Assembly: GCA_037576195.1 (NCBI GenBank) | Contig: CM075101.1 | Coordinates: forward strand, 47,120,001-47,184,000 | From: Phytoseiulus persimilis | Lineage: Eukaryota > Arthropoda > Arachnida > Mesostigmata > Phytoseiidae | Reading direction: 5' to 3' | Length of the DNA: 64,000 bases | In this document: positions 1-12,800 of the stretch, one piece after another | Numbering within the stretch: position 1 is the stretch's first letter | Layout: each line of letters starts with the position of its first letter | The notes under the pieces: generated by a model | The model's input: the letters and a program-made list of their open reading frames with translations, nothing else | Told to the model about the DNA's origin: nothing | Database searches by the model: none | Translations under genes and position numbers: made by a program

Positions 1-1405
1 GATTGCCGAACGCGCGAATTGCCGAAACTTGTTTCTGCCCGGCGTAAACAGCTGAAACTTCTATGCTGAGCGCCGAGTGCGGCCATGGAGGCGTTCCCGA
101 AAACCCTGACATGTCGATCAGAAGTCCAGATACCAATACAGAAAATCATGAGCATTGCGAATCCATGCTGGCAGTTGGAATCTTAGCTTCGAGAAACTGA
201 GCCAGGCGTATCAGCCTGCTAGGTGCTCCGCCCTTCACAAGCTTTCTCGATCGTGAGCGTTCCCTTCTTGGAAATTGTGTCTCCGGATTCTTTGCAACAA
301 TGGTGTCGGCTCCCTCGGGGAAACTTCCAGCCAAATATCAGGATGATGCTAGAATATCAAATACTGTTGATTCTCCCGTGCTTCCCGACAGAAAGAACCT
401 GTCTCATTCCCCTTGGACCACCAGGAGCAGTACCAAAGCTCTACTCGAGTGTCCCCGCCTCCCTTTTCTGTTGACGTAGCATCGATGGGTATCATGAGCT
501 TTTTCTTAGAGTTTGATGCACACCTCCCATGATACTAGCTGGTGATCAAGCTCTACCTCCTAGTTTCCCGGCTCCAGAACAAGCGAACCTCTAGCAGAGA
601 GTCACCTGTCTTCGGAACTCCGATGCTCCCTGACGTTCGCCAAACCTCATATCCGAGAAAGTGAATCAAACGGAAGATTTTCCAACCATTCAGCTCCACT
701 GGCGGAGTTCCATGATGAAGTACCTCCCCGGAATGACGTGTAACTGCACAGAAAACACGGGACGATGGGACGCAGTGCGGGATAGGAGCGATGTGGAAAT
801 CGGAAAGTAAGCGAGAGCCATGCCGTATCTGCAGTCCCAGTTGAGAGCTACCCGTGTTCCTGTGAAGCTGAAGCTATGTGGCATTTTGACTGATATATTC
901 GTGCTCTCCATAGCTGGAGCATTGCCCATTTGCCTCCCGCTCATTCCTGGTTTCAAAATACAGATCTCATGCTCACGCAGATTCTGAATCCGCTTGCCCT
1001 GGAACCCTCCGCGCTCGGCATAGAAGCTTCGACTGCTCCACTACGGGACGGTGAGCATTTTCGGCAATTCGAGTTTTCGATCACTCGGTTTCTCGGGGAT
1101 CCGGTAGCACATGCCCTAACGGGTGGAAACGTAACGGGTACCGGCATGTCGGGCCCGGACCCGCACTCGGGTCTGAACACATGGTTTCAACTGTGGTCAG
1201 GATGTCCCCCTGAGAGCAATCTTGATTGGGCTTTGACTTGGAAGGATCCGCGAACCTGGCTCGAGTCTGAATCCGCTGGTTCAATCCGGATCCAGGTCGA
1301 ATTCGCTCTCAACGATAGACTCGAATCCGTCCTGGATCCGAATAATGGCCATCTCTGTAGCAGAACATCAAACAGCATCCAGCAGGTTTGGAATGAGTTA
1401 CTCAC
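1..1405. other. Intron or 3' flank of the prosaposin-like gene
   Basis: No saposin exon could be recognised on the minus strand, although the donor at 1405-1400 requires one further on. Positions 2-25 hold two copies of an ATTGCCGAA motif, possibly the edge of a repeat. Positions 1100-1180 contain GGGTACCGG/CCCGGACCCG runs resembling the GC-rich repeats at 55.1 and 58.5 kb, which suggests transposon debris in a long intron. Confidence 0.5.
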
Positions 1406-3122
1406 GTTGATGGCCGCTACAATATAGCCAGCGAATTTCTGGCATTCCTCACAGGTGTGTCTCGGGGCTCGAGCAGCAGGTTCGGGAGCCGCGCAAAGTC
1501 CGAGAGTCTTGCATATGCGATCCACGGTTACTTCTTGACGGAGGAGTTCGAACAAAGCGTCCACATGCTCGTCCATAAACTTGCGGCAACCATCCATGTC
1601 TGGACACGATTCGCAAGTCTTGTCGAGCACAGCCTTGATGTTCGCTTCGGAGCGGTCATCCTGTTCGTACAGTTCGAGACGTCTCAGACAAAAATCTCCT
1701 CTAATGTTCCGCGTCCGCACTATTGCAGACCACAAAACGGGCCTAGGGAAGTTTGGAATCAGTGACTTACGTTGATAGCCATCACAATGTAGCCGGCGAT
1801 TTTTTGGCATTCTTCACAGATGTCTGCAGGAGCTCGAGCAATGGGTTTCAGAAGTTTGCAACGACCGATGGCGGCGCAAATCGCATTAGGAGTCGCGTCT
1901 TGCTGGATCATGGAGATGATGTACTCGTCGTAAACGTTGATTACGTTCTGGCATTCGGCTCTGTCAACAGGGAGGATCTCGCACACTCTCTGCAGAGCAT
2001 CCAGGATTGCGGCGTCGGTGGTGTTGTCCTGTGAGTTCAGATCTTAAGGATCGGGTTCAATCGACATGAAGAAATGGAAATGCCCCGCTCACCGACCCAG
2101 CTTACCTTCAATTCACCAATGAGGTAGCCCACAACATCTGAGCAGAGTTCGCAGCCGGTGGATCCGGATTTCATGACGGCGGGTCGGGGGAGATTGCGAG
2201 CGCCACAGAGTCCCACAGTCTTGCATATGCGATCCACGGTGACTTCTTGACGCAGAAGCTCGAACAAAGTGTCCACGTTTTCGTCGATGAATTTCCGGCA
2301 ACCATCGACGTCCGGGCAGGCCTCGCAAGTCCTTTCGAGCACAGCCTTGATGTTCGCTTCGGAGCGGTCGTCCTGTTCAGGCGGTTCGGGGGTTTTAGAT
2401 GAAATGAGTTCGTCTCCAATGTTCCGAAGTCCTACTGGAGCAGATCATAGAACTCAAAGACAAGGCGACGAAATGAGCTGGAATTCGAGACTCACGTTGA
2501 TAGCCTCCACAATGTAACCCGCGATTTTCTGGCACTCCTCGCAGGTGACTCCTTCTGGAGCTCGATCAACGGGTTTCGGTTTGTCGCAAAGACCGATAGC
2601 GGCGCAGACTGCGTCAGCAGCGAAGCCTCGCTCGAGCATTGAGAGGATGTATCCACCGTAGACATCGATGTAATTCTGGCATTGCTTCTGGTCGACCGGC
2701 AGGACTTTGCACACTTTCTCCATGGCCTCGAGGGCGGCGGCGTCGGAGAAGTTTCCCTTCAATTACGACGTTCCGAAACTTAGTGTCAGCCGTTCGATCC
2801 GCAATCGGTCAACCTTCTCAAAAGAATGAGGCTCTGCGAACGCCGCGCAGTTCGAGGCTCTCACTGAGCTCACCTTCAGTTTATGGATCAAGTAGTCAAC
2901 GACCTGGGAGCAGAGAACGCACTCCGCATCGGCGACCGCGACGCGAGAAGCGCACAAACGAAGAGTTTTGCAGATCTCGTCGGCGGTAACCTTCTGACGG
3001 AGGATCTCGAACAGCTGGTCCAAGTTCGTGTTGATGAACTGCTCGCACCGGCCGTAGTCTACAGGAATCATTTGACACGTTTTGTCCAGGACGTTCTTGA
3101 TGTTCCGTTCGGTGCGATCGTC
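1406..3122 (-). repeat. Tandemly duplicated saposin exon pair
   Basis: Exons 18, 20 and 22 (3122-2874, 2372-2106, 1660-1406) encode closely similar half-domain pairs beginning DDR-[TS]-E. Exons 19 and 21 (2756-2496, 2028-1771) form a second similar set with the VCxxLPVD and CAAIG motifs. The alternation shows that a two-exon, two-domain unit was duplicated in tandem. All boundaries are phase 0 and fall between helices 1 and 2 of a saposin fold, so adding a unit keeps the frame. Confidence 0.85.
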
Positions 3123-6100
3123 CTGTCCAGAAGCGAAAATTCCGATTCTTGTTATTCAGTTCGTCAATCCTCAGAGTGCCCACCAGTACCGAAAGAGGTG
3201 ATCCCACACTCACGTCGAGCGCAGCAACAATGTGATTCGCGATCAGCTGGCATTCGTCGCAGACAGGGTCCGGCACTTGAGCCGCAGGCTTGACAGCTGG
3301 AATTTCTAAAACTTGTCAGAGACGAAGCGCAAGAAAGTTTTCGGATCTCGGTCCAGCAAGGCAACAATGAGCACACGCGAACAAACACACCCACAGAGAC
3401 GCTTTCCGGCAAACTGAATATCGGCACGACACGTACCGCGAGGTGCATTACAGAGACGAATTTCTGAACAAATCTGCCCCGGGTCCATCCGATGCACTAA
3501 CAAATGAATTATCAGACTGCCGTAAGCCTCGATTTCGCTCCGGCACGAACTTTTGCTTTTTGGGGGGATCAGGTCGGTGTCGCAGACCTCTTGCACCAGC
3601 TTGATGATGTCATCCTGAAGAAGCAACATCGGTCAGCTCGACGCGATTTCGCCCTCGAACAATCGAGTCCGATGCGTGGCGAGTTCACAACCTCGGCCTG
3701 AGTATTCTCATCAAAGCTCGGAGCGGAACGCACCTCAGTTCTCGTAGAATTGAGTTCGGACGCCACCCAAGAGACCGCGGTTTCGCACATATGGCACTTG
3801 TCTTCGCGGAACTCTGCCCGAAGCTCTGTGAATGCTAACAGTTTGAGTGTTTCGGGACACAGTTCCAGGCGCCGACAGACCTCTTGAGCCGTCGTGAGAT
3901 TTCCTTTCTCGACAAGATCCAAGATTCGAGCGCTGTACGTATCCTTGAAACGCTTGCACGGAACAAGAATGTTCGGATATTTGTTGCATACCTCGTCTAA
4001 GCCGAACTTTATGACTACCTGCAGATCGCAGAGCTTCGCGGTTACCCGGCTGGAGTCGATTCGCGCTGGCCTCGAATAACGGGAATTCGTGGATCCGCAC
4101 ACAGACTACAGCGAAATCTTCGGAGTGGGAGAGTGGATCAGCGCTCCGCACCCCTCGGAAAATGAATCTCACAGAAAGTAACGCCGGCTATCCTGCGATT
4201 CCCCTCCGAACCGTAACCCGTTTGAGATTCGTTCGCGGTTTCTTTGAGGAAAGAAAACGTCGAGCGGCCAGCCGCACATTCTCGCGGGCGGAGTCTATGG
4301 ATCCGATCTACGTTGTCGCAAATGACTAAGAGTGCTAGTAGACCTTACTCTGTGCCTCCTCCCGTTGGCGAAATGGAACACCCACGACATCGCTGTCAAA
4401 CAAACCGAGCAATTCTCCGAGGGCTCTTCCGAGAACTGACCGATGATAAGATAATCCGAAAACGATTCTACAGGAGATCGGGAACAGGAAGAAACTTCGT
4501 CATAAGCTGAGCGACCTCTATAATCTCGGCCAGCGTCGCCACCACAAACGCATTCCAAAGCAACCGAAAAGCTACGGCGAAAGACGAACCATGCGAAGCC
4601 ATACCATCACGCTTTCCTGCTAAGCAGACACGCAGTAGCGTCTCGCATATAACCCCTGAATCCAATTCCTCCTCAACGAACTCCCGAAGACGCGGGAAAT
4701 TATCCTCAACGAAATTCATGCACTTCCTATGCTCGAATGGCAACAGCCCGCACAGGTCCGCGACAAACGCTTCCGCGATTTCCTGCGTTAGGAACGGACT
4801 TTTAAACAGTCGTTTCAAGGTTCGCTGTTGGCTTTTTAGACTCGGTCGAGCGCTCGATTCAGCGGCCAACGACTGAACGTCATCAAACGTTCATTATGTA
4901 CCTCATCAGAGTCGCTCTTATTCACGTACAGCCTCAGAAAATCCACCGCGACTCTACAAGCTACGCAAGTTACTTCTCCGCTGATGGTCTCCTCCTCTGG
5001 AATTGAGTCGAATGTATCGAACAATCAAGGCGATTCCGAGCCGCAGAGCACCGGTCGCAGCGAGCACGAAGGAAAGGGGTTCGAGGGCGGCCGAGGAGAA
5101 GGTTAGGAACGGAAAACCTACCAGTGGCAGCAGGACAGAACTTGAAACTCTCGGAACATATGTGATCTACAGTGAAGCGTTCGTTGAACATCTGGATCAG
5201 TTGCGGGACGTTTTTGTTCACAAAATCGAAGCAGTTCTCTTTGCTGGCTGTAGGAAGCACGTCGCAGACCAGATCGAGCGCGCCGATCAGTTGATTCTAG
5301 AAAGTTCAACGAATCATGCATACATGCTCTGCTTGGAGACACATACTCGATCTCTCTCCGAGATTAGCTTGCTGGCTTTGATATTCTCCCGAGAGCTTTT
5401 GGTCGCTGATCAGCGAATTGGCCACGCTTTTCCATAATTTACATCCAACGTAAAGTCTCGACGGGAATTCTGAGCTACCTGGGTGAAGTTGGCGTTCACG
5501 GCCTTTTGGACGACCTTGGCCACGTCTTGGCAAATAGTGCACATCGCCGCTGATCCAAGGGCTGTTAGTTCGGTGCATGCCGTTAGATCCCAACGAGTTC
5601 TGTGCGCTTCTCTCATCATGCATCACTCGTCGTTCTCGGAGCGAGCAAGCAAACCAACGTACTAACATGCATCGCGTGCTCTCACTTACCTGTGGCGGGT
5701 CTGGCGGGCGTTAGCTTCGCCATCGGGAGGCTTCTCAGACCTGGAAGGAAACTTTCCGTTTACGAGGTTTCCGTAACGACACCTCAATGCGACAGATTCG
5801 GCCGCCTCCCTCATCCGTGATAAATCTCCTCCCGAAATATCTTCGCCCTGTGTCATCTGTGAGGGAGAAACCTCATTTGTTCTCTGTTTACCCGTCATTT
5901 ACCAACCGAAGGATAGAGAGCTTGCGGAAACCTATTTTCAAGCAGTCCCGGGCACCGGCTCCGACGACGATACCGAGCATATTCGAACCGAAAACATCGG
6001 GACCGCTCGCCACGTCTACGACTGCGAGTGTACGCACGAGTATCGCACGGAAAGGGCCACGGTGTCAGCCGACTGCGTGACAGCTGCGACTTTCCGGACC

Positions 6101-9100
6101 AGGGTGCCGGACTCAATGAAAATGCAGGACGCGGAACGGAGCCGAGGCCTCCCATTCAGGCCTGTTTGCGAGTGTGGCTTCGGCTGGATCCTGATCCATC
6201 CGTGGGATTGGGTCCCGGACCTCCCAAGTTGTTCGTATGATCGCGTAGTACGAGTGCAGCAATCCGCATCTGACCACAGTTTTTCATTCGCATATTGCGA
6301 CGCTTCGCGGGACGGACGAGCCTTCCCGCGGACACCTCATTGAAATTGAAAATATGACACGTCCTCGCTCCTGGAAAAAAACGGCTCCCCATGGGAGCTC
6401 AGGAAAGATCTCTGCGCTTACTTTGTTTGCTGTTGCAGATGCCGGCCAATGTGCAGGCCTTGACGGGGTTCTGGAATCCAAGATAGAGTCAGTTTCTGCG
6501 ATGAAAGCATCACTTCGAAACACGACGAGGAGATAAGACGAATCAGCAACGTGATCGAGGTTGACGATTCCAGAGTTTGGATGCTCCGCTTTGTGGCTGT
6601 TTCTGGAGTTCTCCAGTGTGCGGTATCGATTCCCCAGAGGCTGCGGCGCTACCGGGGCGAAACCTTCTGAAAACCTCCATCGAGAAAGCGAGACGAGAGA
6701 ACGGAGAGAATTCTCACCAGCATGGAAATGAGCTCATCATAGGCCTTGTCGAAGTCATCTTCAATCCTCTGCTGACACTGGAACGATGAAGCATAAAATA
6801 TGAACGTCTCTCCCGTCACGGAAAGAAAGACCCTCTCTGCAGCCTCCTGCTGACGTAGTCGACCGGCGTTCTCCTCGGGCGCCGGGCTCCCAGACTCGAC
6901 CAAGTTTAAAACATTGCTGATCTTTTTCGGATAACCGCTAATCTTCTCTGCTGCTGCTCGGAGCGATCGATGGAGCTCCGACCAGTCAGGAACAGCATCT
7001 GCATGATTATCTTGTACGCTAGCTTCGCGAGAGAATTCTGGGAAACGTGCATGAGCTCTAGGTCGCGTCGTCAAGCGCGGAGCATGCTTTTTTGTGGGGA
7101 TAAGCCCGAATCAAACAGAACGCGGTCGTGTCAAGTAGAATCTGTGCGTACCTCAGCAGCCCACGAGCCCGTCGTTTTGCAGATGTTCTCGAGCACGGTC
7201 TTAACCTGTTGTTTCATCGAAGTGTTGTTGAATTGAACGACAACTTTGTGGATCATGGCCTCGCAGAACTCGCATTCCATAGTGTCAGCGGGTCCGACAG
7301 ACATCGGGCGACTCGGTCCATCGCAACGTCCGAGAAACTGGCAAGTCCTCTCGGAGGGCTGAAACGAGGTTTGAGGAAGCTGTCTCATGAAAACGTTCCC
7401 GCACGGGCCGAACTTTCATAAGAAAACTCCGGACTTCCGGGAAGTTTCCAGTGCTCGGACATCGATGAATTTAATCTTACCGCGAGTTGGAAGTGATGAA
7501 GGAATTTCGCGAAGTAGGTCTGAGCAAATTCGTCGCACTGGAATCGGAAATATACTGACTCTACTACGAAGTCGTAGGACAAGTGAGGGCGAATTTCCCC
7601 ACGTGATCTCGATTTGCATTCTATTCGAGGGGAGAATGAAAATGGTCGCCTAGTTCCTCCCCTCTCTCATACGAGTTTGAACGTTGTGTTCGACATCAGT
7701 TCGCGTGAAGAATCCCCCATTATCTCAACAACTCACCTTTGCCTTCGAGTAACCAGCGCCTTGGCAAGCATTGCTGAAGCCTTCGATGAAGTCACGCTAA
7801 GAACAGAGACACCCGGCTGAGAAACTGCAGAGGATGACTCGGGAGTAAAGATTGAAAGATGCTTCGACACGAACCTTTCCCGCGAACTTGGTGATCGCTG
7901 CCATGTTCGTGACGCTCGCTTTGCAGGTGTTGCAGGTCTTCTTAGCGGACTGGCGGAGGAATATCTCGCTTGCGCGTTGCTCGATGTCAGAGTTATCGGG
8001 TTTCCAACACAAACCGGAAACCGTGCACACTTGGGTGGGATCCATCCGCGACACGAGCATATCGTTCAATTCGTCTTGGAAGGTGTCCATCAGCTTCTTG
8101 CACTTTCGGGTTCGCATGGAAACAGGAATCGACGTTCATATCTGGTCGCGATGAAGCTCCAGATGCCGGGTTAGTTTCAGGCCGATTTTTCACACTCACG
8201 ATGCCGTTGAACGGTGGAATTGGGATGAGAACGTCGCAGCTGCCCTCAAGAACCTCTTGGAGTTCACTCTGTGTCAGGTTGCTCAGCAGGTTCTCTCTGG
8301 CCTCCTGTACCATCTCCTTGCAGGTGGCACAGAGTTCGGTGTCGTTTCCGACGGGAGTCTTCAGTCGTTCCCAGTAGGGAATGCAGTTCTCCAATGTTCC
8401 GCATTCGATCGATCGATAGAGATCGGAACACGCGGTTTTCAGGGTGTCGCATGCGGTAACTGGCCGTCCAGGAGCCGCAGCTGTGATAACATTCATAAAA
8501 ATGTTGAATCAGAATTGTTTCGGAAATATACCTAATTTCGTCGGTTATTCCCTACGGCTGCAAGAATTAGCAACCATGCGAACAACATCGAGATCGGTGG
8601 AATGCCGCGTTCAAATCGCGGAGGAGCGAATCCAGGGATCTGTATTACTCAAGGTTTGGCTCAGTTTCCTGGTGTGCCACGGATAAAATCGTCGGGGAAA
8701 GTCCCTGGTGCGTATAGCTGACAGGGTTCGCACCCAAACACCAGCCAACCGTTGAGGTAAATCGCGTGAATAATCCTGGATTATTCCGGGGAGCGGCAAG
8801 GACAAGTTCACGTCCGACCAGGTTCAACTTTATCAGATGACCGATATCCAACGTGCTGGGGATTCGCTTTGGCAAGGTCTAGCTCTGCGAGACTGCGCCT
8901 CAACATCTGAGGAACCTCGACGTTCCTCTTCGAAAAACATCTCTCCGAAATGCATGTATCAATGGGGAAGAAAGATTCCACTCCATCCAGGGTCTCCCAG
9001 TGTTGGGAGATCCAAATTTTCCCAGGTCTCGCATCAGGGTCATCATGGAGGCTCGCTCTCGTTGGGAACGAGTATCGAACGAACCGCTGACAAGTATCAA

Positions 9101-9832
9101 ACTGACGGGTGAACCAAGTCAACCACGTCAAGTCAGAACAATGCTTTTTACTTAATCTAGGCGCGATGACGCAATCGCGGAACCATGTTCAAACGGCGCA
9201 GCCGACCAAGTGACAGACTGCATCCGTTCTTTGCTGTGGACAGTGCTGCTCATAAGCTGGACAAGGAACTCTAGCTTGGAGAGACTCTTGATGGTCCCCA
9301 GTGTTACGGACAAGGTATCAGCAAAGTATCTCCGACCCCCTCGAGAAATACCTATCTCGAGCAGGCTCACAGCTGTATTTAAGATTCACTCCTGGTGCGC
9401 GAGCTGATAAGGCGTTCGCGCCGACCGAGGGGTCAACAAGAACAGCGGTCGGCTCTGGACAATAACACCGGCCACCGCGCAGTTCCCTAACATCGGAACA
9501 TCGTCATCTCCCAGCCGAGCTGAGACCCTCCGGGAAGAGTGGCTTTTGCGGGGAAAGTTTCGGGACATTGTCATTGAGTGTGGTCAAAACAGTTGTTGGG
9601 AAATCAGCCGTAGTTCATTGGACCAGACGATTCCGTTGAGAATTTCCCGGTTATGGAAGCTCGGAAACGTCGGTCGCGATGCGGAAGATAAGCGGCTCAC
9701 TCGCCCTGTCTCGGAATGAACCGATTACCAGAGCGATGATTAAGGCGCATTCACTCGCTGGAACAGAGAGAAAGTCCCACCATACTCACCCGCTAGAGCG
9801 GCGATCGCAACGATGCTCAACAACGCACGCAT
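1406..9832 (-). CDS. Prosaposin-like multi-saposin precursor (3' partial)
   Basis: Precursor of saposins, the lysosomal sphingolipid-activator proteins. Exons read on the minus strand: 9832-9790, 8480-8200, 8102-7875, 7796-7737, 7537-7481, 7358-7152, 6777-6718, 6470-6422, 5740-5690, 5561-5479, 5296-5122, 4996-4902, 4782-4605, 4467-4349, 4018-3734, 3614-3437, 3305-3214, 3122-2874, 2756-2496, 2372-2106, 2028-1771, 1660-1406. All join in frame with GT donors and AG acceptors (1177 codons). Residues 1-14 (MRALLSIVAIAALA) form a signal peptide. A SapA-type Cys-rich segment follows, then twelve full six-cysteine saposin B domains and the first CxxC half of a thirteenth. C2-C3 spacing is about 27-28 residues, as in known saposins, and most domains keep an N-x-S/T glycosylation site near the end of helix 1. 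Exon 22 ends at a GTGAGT donor, so the gene continues, but I found no next exon in 1-1405. The 4605/4467 junction is the least certain; an alternative acceptor lies near 4439. Human prosaposin has four saposins, so this one is greatly expanded. Confidence 0.93.
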
Positions 9833-9864
9833 CGTGATGTGCCCGCGAACTGGGCGATTCGCTT

Positions 9865-9870
9865 CTTATA
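9865..9870 (-). promoter_or_regulatory. TATA box of the prosaposin-like gene
   Basis: The minus strand reads GGGTATAAG here, about 33 bases upstream of the initiator ATG (9832-9830). A start site about 30 bases downstream of the TATA would leave a 5' UTR of only about 10 bases. The position match is seen in the sequence; promoter function is inferred. Confidence 0.55.
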
Positions 9871-12800
9871 CCCTCCTGAAAGAGAACGGGATCTCTCTTA
9901 CCATTTTGACATGTTATTTGGTGGATTTATAGATGGATTCAATCACAGATAAACCGGCTGTTTCCATCACCATTTAGCTATCATGCTCGGCGATTCGAAA
10001 GCCTATTCGAAACGGATCCGATAGGATTACTTCCGTGATTAGGTCAGCCTGGATTCCGCGCATCGAGACAGGCTTTGCGCGGGAATCAAAGCATTCCCGG
10101 AGAATGATATTATTCATGTGAGAAGGAGCCGCTGACTAGTTTGTAGAGTTGTGTTTTTTGATTGTGCTATTATCGTGAGCTTCCCTCGAGGGTTCTTAAT
10201 TCGAAACCTTTCTGGTTCAAGTCACCCTGATGCATGAGCCTCGGCTTCTCGGACAAACAGGGAGATTTTCCCATAGATTCCCTCTAAAATGGCTTTCGCC
10301 TTTCCTCCCCAACCCTCTCCAGGCTCGACTGAGTCGGCCATGATGGCTGTGCAGTACCGGCAGGGTCCGGTCTTACATGAACACACCAACCTACCAACAC
10401 ACACACACACCCCTCGGAGAGTATTTTGATCATGGCAAACGCTTGATGAGGCGAAGGTCAGAAGTTTCCGATGAAGACGTTTAAAAGACCTCCGAGCAAT
10501 CGAGTTTGTGGAGGAGTGGAAAAAAGTCAGTGCTCGTCAATTATACGAACCTCACGGAATGGGAACTGGAGCGTCTGCGCAAACTGCGACAGCTCCGAAC
10601 GTCTCCGTAACCGTTGAGAGAGAGGATTGTTGAAGAAAAGCGCTGAATTCTGTATCCGAGTTCTTGGGATGACTTGGAACCCGAAAGCTTTGAAAATGCG
10701 CGACTCCTGAGATTGATAGCAGGATTGAGGATAGAAGGCCCCAATACGGCCGCCCGATTCGAGGAGTTGTTTTTGATCTCTTAACGTTTCATCGTTTCCT
10801 CACCGTCGCTCTCACCATCTTCACGTCGAATCTTAACTCATCTTCTGCTTCCAGGAGATTGATCAGATCCTCTCCGATTCTCTGAATGTCTGTTCTTTGT
10901 TCTATTGGTTTCACGAGGGCGCCGGTGCTGTGCGTTTCCTCCACAATAAAGGATAGATTCCCTCATCTTATCTCCATCTCCCAATGATCCAGTGGAGCAA
11001 ATTGATAAACTCCAAGCGAAAATTCACCCGGCTCATCTCGCGGCTTCCTTAATACATTCCGGTGACTGGACTCACTCTCCGGATACTTCGACCAGACAGA
11101 GCTACACGAGAGTCTTATTGAGTCAAAGGACCGCGAACGCTGTGGAATGTTTCTCAACTTTCTGGAATGTATCCGCCAAATCAAGGTTTTGTTCGCAACT
11201 CTGCAGTCGATTTCCCCGATTCGAATGACCATCATCGACCACGCGACTCGTGTTGCAGCGATGCGAACTTGGGTGGGACTGGGACTCACTTGCTCGAGAA
11301 CAGCTCCCCTCGCATGTCCGTCTCCGAACTCAAACCCGGCTTCTGCACAAACAGAAGAACTCACAAGTCGGGAGTTCGTCGCAACTCGCGCGAGAGATCG
11401 CTCAAGCTGCCTTCGAATATCGAACAGCTTCGAAAACTTCTACGAATCAGAGCACTGTGCACGTTCGGGTCATCTCATGTATCTTGATTGGAAACAGTGC
11501 ATTCAGCGTTCGAATCGAATGTATATCCAAACGAGCTGTTCGATTTCCTCGAGGTGAAACGAGCCGATCTGCCGAGAGGCAGATCCACATCCGTGTTTAC
11601 ACACGTCAGTGCGTGAGTCAGATTCTGTCGACTCCTCTTACGCGGTGCTCTGGCCAGAGTGCTAATGTCACCGAGCCCGTCATACGATTTTGGGATAGTT
11701 CTCCCGCTCAGTCCCCTGCGCGGTCTGAACTCTGTTCATAGCAGAACTAGGAGGCATTCTCCTGAATCGAAAGTTCAGACCCTGCAGACTTCAATCCAGA
11801 GCGATGGCGGCTCGAGCAGGAACGTTATCACTTCAGTTCTGCGTTTTCACTCCACATCCTCGGATTCGGAAAGCAGCGTCTCGCAACCCACCGGGACGAG
11901 TTTAGGAAACCTTTAGTTTCTCAGCGTGTTGGAGCGCGACGTTGATGTTTAGCTGATGCGATCAATCAGATCAGAACTCGCAGCTTTCGAACTTTCGCTC
12001 CAGAGATCCAGATCTAGGTGCCACCAGTGATGTCAGAGATCATCATGAGCATGACATGGTTGTTTAAACCGAGGAATTGAAAGATCCAAAACTGTTTCGA
12101 AGAGACCCAGAGTAGTGAATGCCTGCCAGAATCGAAATCGGATCGATCCGTCGTCGGCGCATGGAAACTTTCTGATCGGAGACGTCTATACACCCAACAC
12201 GGAGAACGCACTGATTTCCGGAGCTTCCTGAAACCGTATCGTGTTTCAAAGTGCACAGCCTCCATGAATATTTCTGTGATCGCTCGCTCGCAAACCAGCG
12301 AACATGATACTTCGAGAGCATCGTCACTTATCTTCCATGTGATCCCGCCGGCGACAGGTTCCCTAAAGGAAGGCCTTCTCCGTTCTTCCAGGGGTCACTA
12401 CGGGCTCGACGTCGTACTTGAACAGTTTTGATGGAGATCTGTCTGAGGGCGATCCTCCTTGGATCAGGATACTCGTTTGTCGTCAATCAATTTCTGCGTC
12501 AGCAACCCAAACCGTTCTGGCCCTTATCAGAATGATCATGAAAGTGGCCGCTTCGCGCGGTGTACTGGGCTCATGTTTGAGAGTTTTTCGAGGGTTGCTT
12601 GCAACACTGAAAACCTCACCTGCGCTCAGAGATTATCGATGTTTCAAATATCCTCGGACCCGAAACAGAGTTGCTACGCTGAGCTTCACCCGGACACACA
12701 CGATACAAACACACGGTGAGAACACAGTTCGTGTGTAGCCGATCCAGTGACTAAATGAGTGACTCTCCGCCGGATTGTCTGCCGCTCGCCTATTCCGACG

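Noticed and set aside
1753-2034. Plus-strand frames across the prosaposin exons
   Set aside because: They are antisense shadows of minus-strand exons, which have correct splice sites and conserved cysteine spacing.
8463-8496. ATG near 8496 as the start of the prosaposin-like gene
   Set aside because: It lies in the intron just upstream of the 8480 acceptor; the spliced first exon at 9832-9790 supplies a proper signal peptide and a TATA box.
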